From contig NZ_CP041687.1 in NCBI RefSeq assembly GCF_007362475.1, forward strand, positions 1,240,001-1,304,000: DNA of 64,000 nt, read 5' to 3'. Position numbers and translations under genes: made by a program. The DNA is from Chryseobacterium sp. SNU WT5. Its GTDB lineage: Bacteria; Bacteroidota; Bacteroidia; Flavobacteriales; Weeksellaceae. Below are positions 24,997-35,015 of the stretch, in pieces. The stretch's first letter is position 1. Every line of letters begins with the position of its first letter. The notes below the pieces were generated by a model. It made no database searches, was not told where the DNA came from, and saw nothing but the letters and a program-made list of their open reading frames with translations.

Positions 24997-26085
24997 ATGT
25001 CAAAGTCACTTATACCGAAACTCGAAGCCATTAAACAACGCTACAACGAAGTTGCAGATCTTATTATTCAACCGGATATCATTTCTGACCAAAAGAAATA
25101 TTCTACCCTGAATAAAGAATACAGCGACTTGGGAAAAATCGTTGCCGTTTTCGATCAGTATATGCAGGCTTTGAATACCATTGAAGAATCTGACGAAATC
25201 ATCGCTGATGGTTCTGATAAAGAGTTTGTCGAAATGGCAAAAGTAGAAAAGTATGAAATGCTGGACAAAATTCCGGGCTTGGAGGAAGAATTAAAAGTTC
25301 TTCTAATACCAAAAGATCCTACCGATGATAAAAACGTGATCGTTGAACTTCGTGCCGGAACTGGTGGAGATGAAGCTGCAATTTTTGTTGAAGATGTGTA
25401 TAGAGCTTACGCCATGTATTTCAAATCAAAAGGTTGGAAACACGAAATTACCGATTCCAGCGAAGCTTCCAAAGGGTACAAAGAACTGATTTTGAAAGTT
25501 GAAGGAAATGACGGCGTTTACGGAATCATGAAATTCGAATCTGGCGTTCACCGTGTACAACGGGTTCCGGAAACTGAATCTCAAGGTAGAGTTCACACTT
25601 CAGCAATTACAGTCGCCGTTTTACCAGAAGCTGAAGAAGTCGATTTTGAATTAAATCCAGCAGATATCGAAATGCAAACTTCAAGATCTGGAGGAGCAGG
25701 TGGACAAAACGTAAATAAAGTAGAAACGAAAGTTCAGTTAACCCACAAACCTTCCGGAATGGTAGTTGTTTGTCAGCAGGCGCGTTCGCAGTTGGCCAAC
25801 CGTGAATTGGCAATGGAAATGCTCCGTACCAAATTATACGATATCGAATTGCAAAAAGCAGTTGGCGATGTTGCCGCTCAAAGAAAATCAATGGTTTCCA
25901 CCGGAGACCGTTCAGCAAAAATTAAAACCTATAATTATTCTCAAGGAAGAGTTACGGATCACCGAATCAACAAATCGATGTACAACCTTGATGCCTATAT
26001 GAATGGTGATATTCAGGAAATGATTGATGCCGTAATTATGGCAGAAAATGCAGAAAAAATGAAAGGCGAGGAAGATAATTACTAA
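24997..26085 (+). CDS. prfA: Peptide chain release factor 1
   Basis: Recognises UAA and UAG and triggers peptide release. The GGQ motif lies in [14 protein letters not shown] near residue 233; its Gln is normally methylated by PrmC. The conserved [12 protein letters not shown] and [20 protein letters not shown] precede it, and FNYSQGR-type [13 protein letters not shown] follows. 362 residues, normal. Own promoter and terminator, so probably monocistronic. Confidence 0.97.
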   Translation: MSKSLIPKLEAIKQRYNEVADLIIQPDIISDQKKYSTLNKEYSDLGKIVAVFDQYMQALNTIEESDEIIADGSDKEFVEMAKVEKYEMLDKIPGLEEELKVLLIPKDPTDDKNVIVELRAGTGGDEAAIFVEDVYRAYAMYFKSKGWKHEITDSSEASKGYKELILKVEGNDGVYGIMKFESGVHRVQRVPETESQGRVHTSAITVAVLPEAEEVDFELNPADIEMQTSRSGGAGGQNVNKVETKVQLTHKPSGMVVVCQQARSQLANRELAMEMLRTKLYDIELQKAVGDVAAQRKSMVSTGDRSAKIKTYNYSQGRVTDHRINKSMYNLDAYMNGDIQEMIDAVIMAENAEKMKGEEDNY

Positions 26086-26112
26086 TATAACTTCAACGTT
26101 TTCAACTTCTTA

Positions 26113-26146
26113 AAAACACTTTCATAAAACCTGAAAGTGTTTTTTT
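26113..26146 (+). terminator. Intrinsic terminator after prfA
   Basis: A perfect 11-bp stem AAAACACTTTC/GAAAGTGTTTT (26113-26123 with 26133-26143), a 9-base loop and a T run. Confidence 0.88.
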
Positions 26147-26281
26147 GAAAGCATTTAAAGCATTCGGTCCGCTCGCTTCACTCCTTACCAAAAAGGCAAT
26201 ATCACAAATTAGACGATAATTTAAGTCTGTAAAATTTTTCTTAAAAAATCGTAACTTTACTTTTTTATAAAGCCTAGTAAA

Positions 26282-28402
26282 ATGCGCAAAAAAATACAGA
26301 ATCTAAATCCGGACTTTTCCCTAGCATCGGAAGCAACACTTCCCTACTTATTCGAAAAAGACGGTTTGGAAATGAAATCTTCTTACACGGAAAATGATTC
26401 AAAAACATTAACAGAAAAACAATATGCTGCTGGTGTTGTGCCTTATTTACGAGGACCTTATTCCACCATGTACGTTCAAAAACCCTGGACGATTCGTCAG
26501 TATGCAGGATTTTCTACTGCAGAAGAATCTAACATATTTTATAAAAAAAATCTAGCGGCGGGACAAAAAGGTTTATCTGTTGCATTTGATCTCGCAACAC
26601 ACCGTGGCTACGATTCCGATCACCCAAGAGTAGAAGGTGATGTTGGTAAAGCGGGAGTTGCAATTGATTCTGTGGAAGACATGAAAATTTTGTTTAACGA
26701 GATACCGCTGGACGAAATTTCGGTTTCTATGACGATGAATGGTGCTGTTTTGCCAATTTTGGCTTTTTATATTGTGGCGGCAGAAGAGCAGGGAGTACCT
26801 CAGGAAAAACTTTCTGGAACCATTCAGAATGATATTTTAAAAGAGTTCATGGTGCGAAACACTTACATTTATCCGCCAACACCGTCCATGAAGATCATTG
26901 CTGACATTTTCGAATATACAGCTCAAAATATTCCGAAGTTCAACTCCATCTCCATTTCAGGTTATCACATGCAGGAAGCTGGAGCGACACCAGTTTTAGA
27001 AATGGCCTATACTTTGGCAGATGGTTTAGAATATGTAAGGACCGGAATGAAAGCAGGAATGAAAGTCGATGACTTCGCTCCTCGCTTATCCTTTTTCTGG
27101 GCAGTTGGAATGAATCATTTTATGGAGATTGCTAAAATGCGGGCAGCCCGTTTTATTTGGGCAAACTTATTAACGCAATTTAATCCGCAGAACCCAAAAT
27201 CGTTAGCTTTAAGAACACATTCGCAAACATCAGGTTGGAGTTTAACAGAACAGGAACCTTTCAATAATATTACCAGAACTGCGATTGAAGCTCTATCTGC
27301 GGCTTTGGGTGGAACGCAATCTTTACATACAAACGCACTCGACGAAGCAATTGCTTTACCAACGGATTATTCAGCAAAAATTGCGAGAAATACCCAAATT
27401 ATCTTACAACAGGAAAGTGGAATTTGCGATGTTGTAGATCCAATGGGCGGAAGTCACCTGGTAGAAAGTTTGACACAACAAATGATCGATGAAGCCATGA
27501 AATTCATTGATGAAGTGGAGAAAGAAGGTGGAATGACGAAAGCCATTGAAGCCGGAATTCCAAAAATGCGTATCGAAGAAGCTGCGGCGAAAAAACAGGC
27601 GAAAATTGATAGTGGTGAAGAATTCATCATCGGTGTAAACTCATTTCAATCGACCCAGAAACAAATGGAACTCGATATTTTAGATATCGATAATTCTGAA
27701 GTTCGAAGAAAACAAATTGAGAGACTGAACCAGATAAAGAGAGATAGAAATCAAGATGCTGCTTTAGAAATCCTAGAAGTCATTAAAGATGCTGCAAAAT
27801 CAGGTGAAGGGAACCTGCTGGAAATCTGCATAGAAGCTGCGCGAAGAAGAGTCACATTGGGGGAAATGAGCGACGCTATGGAAGAAAGCTTCGGGCGTTA
27901 CAAAGCCAATATCAGAACCATACAAGGAGTTTACGCGATGAATGCAAGCAAAAATGAATATTTTGGAAAAGCACTTTCTTTAGCAGAAAAGTTTGAAGAA
28001 AATGAAGGAAGACGGCCGAGAATTATGGTCGTAAAAATGGGACAGGACGGTCACGACCGTGGAGCAAAAGTAGTTGCAACCGCTTTTGCAGATATGGGAT
28101 TCGACGTTGATGTGGCACCATTATTTCAAACCCCCGCAGAAGTTGCGAAACAGGCGGTGGAAAACGACATTCACATTTTGGGCGTTTCTTCATTAGCCGC
28201 CGGACATAAATATCTCGTGCCAGAAGTCGTTTCAGAATTAAAGATACTCGGTGCAGAAGATATTACAATCGTTGTTGGCGGTGTAATTCCGAAACAAGAT
28301 TATAACTTTCTTTATGAAAATGGTGCTGATTTTATTTTCGGTCCGGGAACAAATTTACCGAAATCGGCATGTGAGATTTTGGAGAAAATGATTAAAAATT
28401 AA
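26282..28402 (+). CDS. Methylmalonyl-CoA mutase, catalytic (large-type) subunit
   Basis: An adenosylcobalamin-dependent mutase interconverting (R)-methylmalonyl-CoA and succinyl-CoA. The N-terminal TIM barrel holds [20 protein letters not shown] and [21 protein letters not shown]. The C-terminal B12-binding domain has [12 protein letters not shown] near residue 587, where His coordinates cobalt, and [10 protein letters not shown]. 706 residues, as in homodimeric ScpA or the MutB large subunit. The small subunit mutA, commonly adjacent, is absent here; prfA lies upstream. I see no cobalamin riboswitch in the 196-base upstream gap. Confidence 0.95.
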   Translation: MRKKIQNLNPDFSLASEATLPYLFEKDGLEMKSSYTENDSKTLTEKQYAAGVVPYLRGPYSTMYVQKPWTIRQYAGFSTAEESNIFYKKNLAAGQKGLSVAFDLATHRGYDSDHPRVEGDVGKAGVAIDSVEDMKILFNEIPLDEISVSMTMNGAVLPILAFYIVAAEEQGVPQEKLSGTIQNDILKEFMVRNTYIYPPTPSMKIIADIFEYTAQNIPKFNSISISGYHMQEAGATPVLEMAYTLADGLEYVRTGMKAGMKVDDFAPRLSFFWAVGMNHFMEIAKMRAARFIWANLLTQFNPQNPKSLALRTHSQTSGWSLTEQEPFNNITRTAIEALSAALGGTQSLHTNALDEAIALPTDYSAKIARNTQIILQQESGICDVVDPMGGSHLVESLTQQMIDEAMKFIDEVEKEGGMTKAIEAGIPKMRIEEAAAKKQAKIDSGEEFIIGVNSFQSTQKQMELDILDIDNSEVRRKQIERLNQIKRDRNQDAALEILEVIKDAAKSGEGNLLEICIEAARRRVTLGEMSDAMEESFGRYKANIRTIQGVYAMNASKNEYFGKALSLAEKFEENEGRRPRIMVVKMGQDGHDRGAKVVATAFADMGFDVDVAPLFQTPAEVAKQAVENDIHILGVSSLAAGHKYLVPEVVSELKILGAEDITIVVGGVIPKQDYNFLYENGADFIFGPGTNLPKSACEILEKMIKN

Positions 28403-28444
28403 TGTAAATCCGTTCTCAATCATCTTACAAATTTTAAACGCAAT

Positions 28445-28460
28445 CCCGATAGCCATCGGG
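28445..28460. repeat. 16-base GC-rich palindrome
   Basis: CCCGATAGCCATCGGG: CCCGAT pairs with ATCGGG around a 4-base centre. It interrupts sequence of the type AACGCAA...ACGCAAAG also seen at 30455-30470, as if inserted into another repeat. Confidence 0.6.
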
Positions 28461-28665
28461 ACGCAAAGATTTAATTACAAAAATGCTGTTTTACACGCTT
28501 TTTTGAGTTTCGCGAAGGCATTTCATTGAGCAAAGTTCGAAGAGTAAATACAATAATGACAATTTGCGGATATACATAAAAAATTAAATAAAAATACTTG
28601 AGGAGAAACTTAAACGTTACCCTTTTTAAAAGTAGCTAAAAGAAATATTTCTATAAAAAAGAAAG

Positions 28666-28684
28666 AAACCAAATAACGGTTTCC
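28666..28684 (-). terminator. Terminator for the DUF4349 gene
   Basis: GAAACC/GGTTTC stem with a 7-base loop. On the - strand it is followed by a T-rich tract. Confidence 0.6.
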
Positions 28685-28705
28685 TTTTTTATTGTATTTA
28701 TGACT

Positions 28706-29635
28706 CTAATTCTGTGCTCTTTTCCTTTTCATAAAATAATAAATTCCACCACCGATGAGAAAAAGTGGCCAAAGAGGTAAAATAAATAAGAAAATTTCCT
28801 GAATAACATTCCATCCACTTCCGACGGCGCCAACGGTTCTTCCACCGAAGGATTTAGAAGTTACGGGAACAACTGCTTCTTGAGAATGACTAGTAAGTGT
28901 TATTTCCAAATAGCAAACTGCGTTTTTTCCGTATTCCTCCCCAATAATTTCTATATTCCGAGAAACAATTTTACCGACATTAGTTTCTAAATCCTTGATA
29001 AGATATTCTGATTTATTAAGAGGAACATTTATTTTTAAATAGTCGAACTGTCGGTTTTGGTAACTCGATATCTCCTCACTTTTTATTGTTCCATCATATT
29101 TTCTGATTTGCTCTTTGGTGATGGTCTGTGCAAGTTCTATGTCATCAACCTGTATTTCTAGTTCTCCTTTCTTGGTTATTTTTTGTACCCTTGTAATTAC
29201 TTTCGGTTTGGGAACATCACGATAAATTACTTTAGTTTCTCTTGCAACCCTTGGCGTAATCGTCTGCTTTTTCGACACCGAAACAATTTTACCTTTTACG
29301 GAATCAATTTTCTGTTGAGTAATCTTTATTTCAGAGATAATGGTGGATCTGGTTGCAGAGTCGATCTCCTTGGCTACTTTTTCAGTCAATAATTGTTTTT
29401 GCTCTTTCAAGTCTTCAATTTTTACAACCGCAGTATCTTTTATACTGGAAGAAGTGGTTTCATGTCCGTATTCTAATGGCTTTTGAACACTGTCAAATTT
29501 AACAGCATTAGAAGTGGATGCTGAATCTGCATTAATAATCGCCGATTCTGAACTTTCGGAAGTTGCGTCTGATGTCGGTTTTTCACAAGCAATTAAGCTA
29601 AATACAGTAACGAATGTTAGAATAATCTTTTTCAT
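28706..29635 (-). CDS. DUF4349 domain lipoprotein
   Basis: 309 residues. The signal MKKIILTFVTVFSLIAC with lipobox LIAC is followed by a Ser/Ala-rich linker and a coiled-coil segment. Residues about 130-250 are the DUF4349 domain: ITKKGELEIQVDDIELA, then SSYQNRQFDYLKINVP. A C-terminal membrane helix (EIFLFILPLWPLFLIGGGIYYFM) and basic tail KRKRAQN complete the usual family architecture. The family has no proven function. No operon partner: both neighbours lie more than 250 bases away. Confidence 0.88.
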   Translation of the reverse strand: MKKIILTFVTVFSLIACEKPTSDATSESSESAIINADSASTSNAVKFDSVQKPLEYGHETTSSSIKDTAVVKIEDLKEQKQLLTEKVAKEIDSATRSTIISEIKITQQKIDSVKGKIVSVSKKQTITPRVARETKVIYRDVPKPKVITRVQKITKKGELEIQVDDIELAQTITKEQIRKYDGTIKSEEISSYQNRQFDYLKINVPLNKSEYLIKDLETNVGKIVSRNIEIIGEEYGKNAVCYLEITLTSHSQEAVVPVTSKSFGGRTVGAVGSGWNVIQEIFLFILPLWPLFLIGGGIYYFMKRKRAQN

Positions 29636-29893
29636 CTTAATTTATTTTTAACTGGTTAAAATCAATAGTGTAAAACTATCCCAGATTAAAAATTTTTAAT
29701 TGAAAAACAGATGTAAAGATTAAGTAAACAATAAAACATTGATTGACAGCTACTTAAAATACTTTTTACAAACGATTTACAAATTTAAATTTCAGATTTC
29801 AAATTGATTAGCCCGTTTTCGTACTATTATACCGATAAAACAGCAATTTTATTAATATCTATTCTTCGGGTTCCAAAAAAGATAGAAATTTAA

Positions 29894-30400
29894 CTATAGA
29901 GCTAAAATTAAATTATCAATCTCATTCCTTTGTTCCAAGTACTTCTGTTGTAATTCTGACTTTTCACCCATTCTTTTGTAATATTCCAACGCTTTATCTC
30001 CGAAGAATTTCTTATGAAAATCAGAAACTGCTGGAACGAGCGGGAATTCCTTATGAAAAAGCATTTCGTAATACGCTTGAAATTCTCTTTCGTTTTTATC
30101 TTCAACTAAGTTTCCGGGAGCTTTTTGTCGAACGTGTAACATTTCATGGGCAATCATATTTACCACAATATTCAGATCAAAATCAAAAAGGTTTTTGGGA
30201 ATCATCACCATTTGCTTTTCGCCAAGCGGACCTTCTGTGGTAAGTAACATCTTATTGGGCTCCAATTCCGGACGAAAGCCAATACCCGCTAAATTTTCAT
30301 GTTCAAGACCGAAAGTATCGATGAGGAAATGTGCTGCATCAAAAAGCTGGTCGTTTTCTTTGTAGGCTTCGAGATGGTCTTTGATTTGTTCTACATTCAT
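29894..30400 (-). CDS. Small HExxH protein, putative metallopeptidase-like
   Basis: 168 residues, no signal peptide, predicted cytoplasmic. A zinc-binding-type motif HEMLHVRQ (HExxHxxQ) lies near residue 85 in a hydrophobic helix (LNIVVNMIAHEMLHVRQ). About 22 residues later comes EREFQAYYE, a possible third ligand and helix, as in gluzincin-like folds. The C-terminus is a charged helix (YLEQRNEIDNL). I do not recognise a named family. The active-site pattern suggests a minimal metalloprotease or a catalytically retired relative. Monocistronic. Confidence 0.75.
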   Translation of the reverse strand: MNVEQIKDHLEAYKENDQLFDAAHFLIDTFGLEHENLAGIGFRPELEPNKMLLTTEGPLGEKQMVMIPKNLFDFDLNIVVNMIAHEMLHVRQKAPGNLVEDKNEREFQAYYEMLFHKEFPLVPAVSDFHKKFFGDKALEYYKRMGEKSELQQKYLEQRNEIDNLILAL

Positions 30401-30622
30401 TACTTAAAGATATTAATTTTTGATTGAAACGTTCTGTGTGACTAAAGTTTTTCAACGCAAAAACGCAAAGAAATTACAAATACACTGTAAAAAACTTTGA
30501 TCGCAAAGGCTTGCCACTTAGCAAAGGGTTAAAACTTGACATTTTTTTACTCAATTTCCTGCTGCACTGAAATTAATAAGGTGTTCAATTTTGGTCAAAG
30601 CTAACTACTTATTTCCATAAAA

Positions 30623-30645
30623 AAACGGGCTAAAGCCCGTTTCTA
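30623..30645. terminator. Bidirectional terminator hairpin
   Basis: AAACGGGC/GCCCGTTT (30623-30630 with 30635-30642), 4-base loop, T-rich on both sides. It is the first strong terminator downstream of sufD. Confidence 0.65.
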
Positions 30646-30691
30646 TTAATGGTTTTGTTTTTAAAACATGTTTTATTTTTAACTCCCAGTT

Positions 30692-30787
30692 GCGACCCGA
30701 CTAGAGTGGAGCTCTTTTCAATTATTGGCTGAGCGAAGTAGAAGCTAATAATTAAAAAAGCGGGAACGGAAGGCGGAAGAGTCGCCC
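30692..30787. repeat. Structured intergenic element with nested inverted repeats
   Basis: A ~96-base unit bounded by GCGAC (30692) and GTCGC (30781). It holds an 11-bp inner stem, AATTATTGGCT (30720-30730) with AGCTAATAATT (30743-30753, one G-U pair), around GAGCGAAGTAG. A purine-rich GCGGGAACGGAAGGCGGAAG tract follows. It resembles a repeat of Chryseobacterium intergenic regions (from memory). It lies between sufD and the terminator. Confidence 0.65.
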
Positions 30788-30823
30788 AAAAAAATAAACT
30801 TTAAACGAAGTCAAATTGTTGCG

Positions 30824-32143
30824 CTACTCCACATCTTCGAACTCCATTTCCACTTCTAATTTTTCTGCCAGAAGTTTGGAAATTTTCACTCTAAGTGGTT
30901 CGATATCGATGTTTTCCATGGCATCATTTGCAAAGGCGAATAATAACATGGCCTGTGCTTCTTTCTTGGAAATCCCACGGGCGCGAAGGTAAAACAAAGC
31001 ATCTTCATTCAACTGACCAACTGTACAACCATGTGAACATTTCACATCATCTGCGAAAATCTCCAATTGTGGTTTGCTGTCGATCGAAGCGCCTTCATCG
31101 AGCAACACATTATTATTCTGCTGATAGGCATTGGTTTTCTGCGCGATCTTATCTACATAAACTTTACCATTGAAAACCCCGTGAGATTTTCCTTTGTAAA
31201 TTCCTTTGTAGTTTTGGTAACTCTCGCAGTTCGGTGTTTTGTGATGAACCGCGGTATGATGATCCACCAACTGCTCCCCATCGATGATCGTAATTCCATT
31301 CATAAACGAGTTGATATTCTCGCCGTTGTGAATAAAATCTAAGTTGTTACGCACTATTTTCCCACCGAACGAAAAAGTATTGACCGTCGTTAAACTGTCG
31401 CGCTCCTGTTTTGCAAAAGTATGATCCATCATATACGAGGTATCACTGTCATTTTGTACTTTATGCCAATCTGCTTTTGCATTTTGTGCGGTGAAAATCT
31501 CCGTTACTGTATTGGTGAAAACATAAGTTTCATCAAAGTTGTGGTGACTTTCAATCACTTCAATTTTTGAACCTTCTTCTGCGATCAGTAAATTACGGGT
31601 ATTGTAAAAGGTATTTTCGTCCTGATTTTGAGAGATATAGAAAACGTGAATAGGCTTTTCTATCACCACATTCTTTGGAACTTTCAGGAAGAATCCTTGC
31701 TTGCAATAAGCAGTATTCAAATTGGTAAACGCTAATTTTTGGTCAGCGATGGTATTGAAATAATGATCGAAAACATCTTTGTGTTTTGGATCATTCAGGG
31801 CAAAATTGAAAGATAATAATTCAACATTTTCAATTGAAATCTTGGACAATTCTTTGTGTAAGCGTCCATTAATAAAGACGATCCAGTCAAAGTTCTCTTC
31901 GCCCAAATGCAATTCTGCAATTTGTTCTTTTGAAATGGTATGAGCTTCTTTCGGGAAGAAATTATAGTTCTTCTCGGTGATCTCTCTTAAGTTCGTGTAT
32001 TTATATTCCTCGTCTTTTTTAGTTGGAAAGCCAAAATGAAAGAACTTTTTCAAGGCAGCATTTCGGGTCTCATCCAGAAAACGGTGTTGAAGCGTTTCTA
32101 AAAAAGATGCGTGGTTGTTTTGTATATTTTCTAATAGAGCCAT
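30824..32143 (-). CDS. sufD: Fe-S cluster assembly protein SufD
   Basis: 439 residues, the beta-helical partner of SufB in the SufBC2D scaffold. Family segments include FGFPTKKDEEYKYTNLREI at the N-terminus, VDHHTAVHHKTPNCESYQNY, GVFNGKVYVD, QTNAYQQNNNVLL and SKPQLEIFADDVKCSHGCTVG. The last contains the His and Cys implicated in cluster assembly at the SufB-SufD interface. The C-terminal ALLFAFANDAMENI is typical. It is the last gene of the suf operon, 57 bases after sufC. Confidence 0.96.
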   Translation of the reverse strand: MALLENIQNNHASFLETLQHRFLDETRNAALKKFFHFGFPTKKDEEYKYTNLREITEKNYNFFPKEAHTISKEQIAELHLGEENFDWIVFINGRLHKELSKISIENVELLSFNFALNDPKHKDVFDHYFNTIADQKLAFTNLNTAYCKQGFFLKVPKNVVIEKPIHVFYISQNQDENTFYNTRNLLIAEEGSKIEVIESHHNFDETYVFTNTVTEIFTAQNAKADWHKVQNDSDTSYMMDHTFAKQERDSLTTVNTFSFGGKIVRNNLDFIHNGENINSFMNGITIIDGEQLVDHHTAVHHKTPNCESYQNYKGIYKGKSHGVFNGKVYVDKIAQKTNAYQQNNNVLLDEGASIDSKPQLEIFADDVKCSHGCTVGQLNEDALFYLRARGISKKEAQAMLLFAFANDAMENIDIEPLRVKISKLLAEKLEVEMEFEDVE

Positions 32144-32200
32144 TGTATTGATTTGAAATTCGACATTTTAAAAGGAAATTTGTAGTTTACAAATCTCAAA

Positions 32201-32944
32201 TTAATTCAAAAGCCAATCGTATCCTTTGTCTTCTAATTCTAAAGCAAGTGATTTATCACCGGTTTTGATAATTTTTCCATCGGCTAAAACATGTACAAAA
32301 TCTGGTTGAATATAATCCAAAAGTCTTTGGTAGTGGGTAATTAACAAAACAGCATTCCCCTCATTTCTGAAAGAATTTACACCATCTGCAACAATTCTTA
32401 ATGCATCGATATCTAATCCTGAATCGGTTTCATCAAGAATAGCCAATTTCGGATTAAGCATCATCATTTGGAAGATTTCGTTACGCTTTTTCTCCCCTCC
32501 AGAAAACCCTTGATTAAGTGAACGTGCTAAGAAATCTCTTTTGATACTTAACTTTTCAGAATTTTCTTTGATCAAAGCCAACATTTCTTTTGCAGGCATA
32601 TTTTCCAAACCTTTTGCTTTTCGGTTTTCGTTAATGGCTGATTTGATAAAGTTCGTTACGGTAACTCCAGGAATTTCTACCGGATACTGGAATGAAAGGA
32701 AGATCCCTTCATGTGCTCTTTCTTCCGGAGCATCTTCAATAATGTCTTTTCCTTCGAAAAGAATTTCTCCGTCAGTAACTTCGTATTCTTCTTTTCCTGC
32801 AATTACAGAAGCAAGGGTAGATTTCCCAGCTCCGTTTGGTCCCATGATCGCGTGAACTTCACCAGGATTGATCTGTAGATTGATTCCTTTTAAGATTTCT
32901 GCTCCGTCTTGGATTCTAGCGTGTAAGTTGTTAATTTTTAACAT
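32201..32944 (-). CDS. sufC: Fe-S cluster assembly ATPase SufC
   Basis: 247 residues, a soluble ABC-type ATPase that drives conformational change in SufBC2D. Walker A is GPNGAGKSTLAS near residue 36. The ABC signature is FSGGEKKRNEIFQM. Walker B is PKLAILDETDSGLDIDAL, and the H-loop is LITHYQRLL. The SufC-specific SGGEKKRNE variant and ETDSGLD separate it from transport ATPases. It lies between sufB and sufD. Confidence 0.97.
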   Translation of the reverse strand: MLKINNLHARIQDGAEILKGINLQINPGEVHAIMGPNGAGKSTLASVIAGKEEYEVTDGEILFEGKDIIEDAPEERAHEGIFLSFQYPVEIPGVTVTNFIKSAINENRKAKGLENMPAKEMLALIKENSEKLSIKRDFLARSLNQGFSGGEKKRNEIFQMMMLNPKLAILDETDSGLDIDALRIVADGVNSFRNEGNAVLLITHYQRLLDYIQPDFVHVLADGKIIKTGDKSLALELEDKGYDWLLN

Positions 32945-33065
32945 AATATGAAATGAGGTAATTAGATAATTTAAAAGTTAATTACTTCCTGTTTTTTTAC
33001 TGTTATGATATATAAAGTCTTTAAAAAATAAGTTTGAAATGAATGTTCAAATCGAACAATTCGTA

Positions 33066-34517
33066 TTATCCAACACTTCCTTCTAAAGAAATTTCTAATA
33101 ATTTTTGAGCTTCGATGGCAAATTCCATCGGTAATTTATTCAATACTTCTTTTCCGAAACCGTTGACGATCAAAGCAATTGCTTTCTCTGTACTGATTCC
33201 TCTTTGGTTACAATAGAAGATCTGATCTTCACCAATTTTTGAAGTAGTTGCTTCGTGCTCCAATTGTGCTGTCGTATTTTTAACTTCGATATAAGGGAAA
33301 GTATGTGCACCACACTCATTACCCATTAATAAAGAATCACATTGTGAAAAGTTTCGCGCTCCTTTTGCTGAAGGCATCATTTTCACCAATCCTCGGTAAG
33401 AGTTGTTTGATTTTCCGGCAGAGATTCCTTTAGAAATAATCGTTGACTTGGTATTTTTTCCGATGTGGATCATTTTCGTTCCCGTATCAGCATATTGATG
33501 ATGATTGGTTACCGCAATTGAATAAAATTCTCCTACAGCGTTATCACCCTTCAAAATACAACTCGGATATTTCCAGGTTACGGATGAACCAGTTTCAACT
33601 TGGGTCCATGATATTTTTGCATTTCTCTCACAAATTCCTCGTTTGGTTACGAAATTGAAAACACCTCCTTTACCTTCTGAATCTCCAGGATACCAGTTTT
33701 GCACGGTAGAGTATTTAATTTCAGCATCATCCATGGCGAATAATTCTACCACAGCGGCGTGCAACTGATTTTCATCTCTTGCAGGTGCTGTACAACCTTC
33801 TAAATAGGAAACATAACTTCCTTCATCAGCAATCAGTAATGTTCTTTCAAACTGACCACTTCCTGATTTGTTTATTCTAAAGTAAGTTGAAAGTTCCATC
33901 GGACATTTAACGCCTTTTGGAATATAGCAGAAACTTCCGTCTGAAAACACAGCTGAGTTTAAAGCTGCATAATAGTTATCACCTCTTGGGACTACCTTTC
34001 CGATATATTTACGGACCAATTCTGGATAATCTCTGATTGCTTCAGAAATTGCACAGAAAATAATTCCTTTATCTTTTAAAGTTTTCTGGAAAGTGGTTTT
34101 TACAGAAACGGAATCAATTACAATATCCATTGCAACTCCCGAAAGTCTTTTCTGCTCCTCAATATTGATTCCCAATTTTTCAAAGGTTTTCAATAATTCC
34201 GGATCTACTTCATCTAAACTTGCTAATTCTGGTTTTACGGTTGGTGCTGAATAATACCTAATTGACTGGAAATCTGGTTTTTCATAAGTAACATTTGCCC
34301 AATTCGGTTCTTCCATTTTCAACCATATTCTGTACGATTCCAAACGCCATTCGGTCATCCATTCCGGCTCTTCTTTTTTAGCGGAAATCATTCGTACAAT
34401 ATCTTCCGATAAACCAGTTGGAAAATCGTCATATTCGATATCCGTGGTAAAACCGTACTCATATTTTTGATTTTCAAGATCGATCCTAAGATCGTCTTCT
34501 GTATATTTTGTTGCCAT
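33066..34517 (-). CDS. sufB: Fe-S cluster assembly protein SufB
   Basis: 483 residues, the main scaffold of SufBC2D. Typical segments: [94 protein letters not shown] and [20 protein letters not shown]. The conserved Cys and Glu proposed to carry persulfide sulfur and nascent cluster are within these. It lies 20 bases after the sufA-like gene and about 120 bases before sufC. Confidence 0.97.
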   Translation of the reverse strand: MATKYTEDDLRIDLENQKYEYGFTTDIEYDDFPTGLSEDIVRMISAKKEEPEWMTEWRLESYRIWLKMEEPNWANVTYEKPDFQSIRYYSAPTVKPELASLDEVDPELLKTFEKLGINIEEQKRLSGVAMDIVIDSVSVKTTFQKTLKDKGIIFCAISEAIRDYPELVRKYIGKVVPRGDNYYAALNSAVFSDGSFCYIPKGVKCPMELSTYFRINKSGSGQFERTLLIADEGSYVSYLEGCTAPARDENQLHAAVVELFAMDDAEIKYSTVQNWYPGDSEGKGGVFNFVTKRGICERNAKISWTQVETGSSVTWKYPSCILKGDNAVGEFYSIAVTNHHQYADTGTKMIHIGKNTKSTIISKGISAGKSNNSYRGLVKMMPSAKGARNFSQCDSLLMGNECGAHTFPYIEVKNTTAQLEHEATTSKIGEDQIFYCNQRGISTEKAIALIVNGFGKEVLNKLPMEFAIEAQKLLEISLEGSVG

Positions 34518-34537
34518 TTTTTGTCAAATTAAATGTT

Positions 34538-34867
34538 TCACAGTGAGAAACTCTCACCGCAACCGCAAGTTCTGTTTGCATTTGGGTTATTAAATACAAA
34601 TCCTTTCCCATTCAACCCTGCTGAAAATTCCAATATTGTTCCTGCTAAATAAAGTACTGATTTTTTATCGACAATGATTTTAATACCATTATCTTCAAAA
34701 ACCTGATCTGAATCTGTTTTTTCATTGTCAAATTTCAGAACATATTCTAAACCGGAACAACCGCCGCTTTTTACACCGACTCTAATATAATCTTCAAAAG
34801 GCTTGAAACCATCCTCAGTCATTAACTGAATGGCTTTTTCTTTTGCCAGATCGCTTACTTTTATCAT
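34538..34867 (-). CDS. HesB/IscA/SufA-type Fe-S carrier protein
   Basis: 109 residues of A-type carrier fold. The three conserved cysteines are present: one in KSGGCSGLEYVL near residue 37 and two in the C-terminal TCGCGESFSL. It accepts clusters from SufBC2D and passes them to apo-proteins. As the first gene of the suf operon, it sits directly behind a consensus-perfect promoter. No sufS or sufE is visible within the window; sulfur donation must be encoded elsewhere. Confidence 0.94.
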   Translation of the reverse strand: MIKVSDLAKEKAIQLMTEDGFKPFEDYIRVGVKSGGCSGLEYVLKFDNEKTDSDQVFEDNGIKIIVDKKSVLYLAGTILEFSAGLNGKGFVFNNPNANRTCGCGESFSL

Positions 34868-34895
34868 TGTTTTTATTTAGAATGAATTTAGATTG

Positions 34896-34926
34896 CAAAA
34901 TTACTAATAATATAATGAAAATCAAA
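34896..34926 (-). promoter_or_regulatory. Perfect Bacteroidota promoter for the suf operon
   Basis: On the - strand: TTTG (34926-34923), exactly 19 bases, then TAATTTTG (34903-34896). The predicted start near 34891 gives a leader of about 24 bases to the ATG at 34867. No IscR- or Fur-like palindrome is evident beside it. Confidence 0.82.
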
Positions 34927-35015
34927 TTCGCTTCGGTATATTTGTCTATGAATGTGATAGATGTTGAGATTTAACTTTTACGGTTAATTCACATCAAAAA
35001 ATCAAATTATTTATA

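Larger units (their letters stand above)
28403..28705. other. Intergenic gap with a GC-rich palindrome and a terminator
   Basis: About 300 bases with no credible ORF. It holds the palindrome at 28445-28460, AT-rich sequence that seems decayed from a repeat (GAGCAAAGTTCGAAG), and the minus-strand terminator at 28666-28684. Confidence 0.5.
30401..30823. other. Gene-free region downstream of the suf operon
   Basis: 423 bases with no credible ORF. Contains short tandem ACGCAAA units (30455-30470), a bidirectional terminator (30623-30642), and a structured repeat (30692-30787). Confidence 0.6.

Noticed and set aside
26086-26281. Cobalamin riboswitch before methylmalonyl-CoA mutase
   Set aside because: Only a prfA terminator and AT-rich sequence are present; no B12-box-like GCCACTG sequence is visible.
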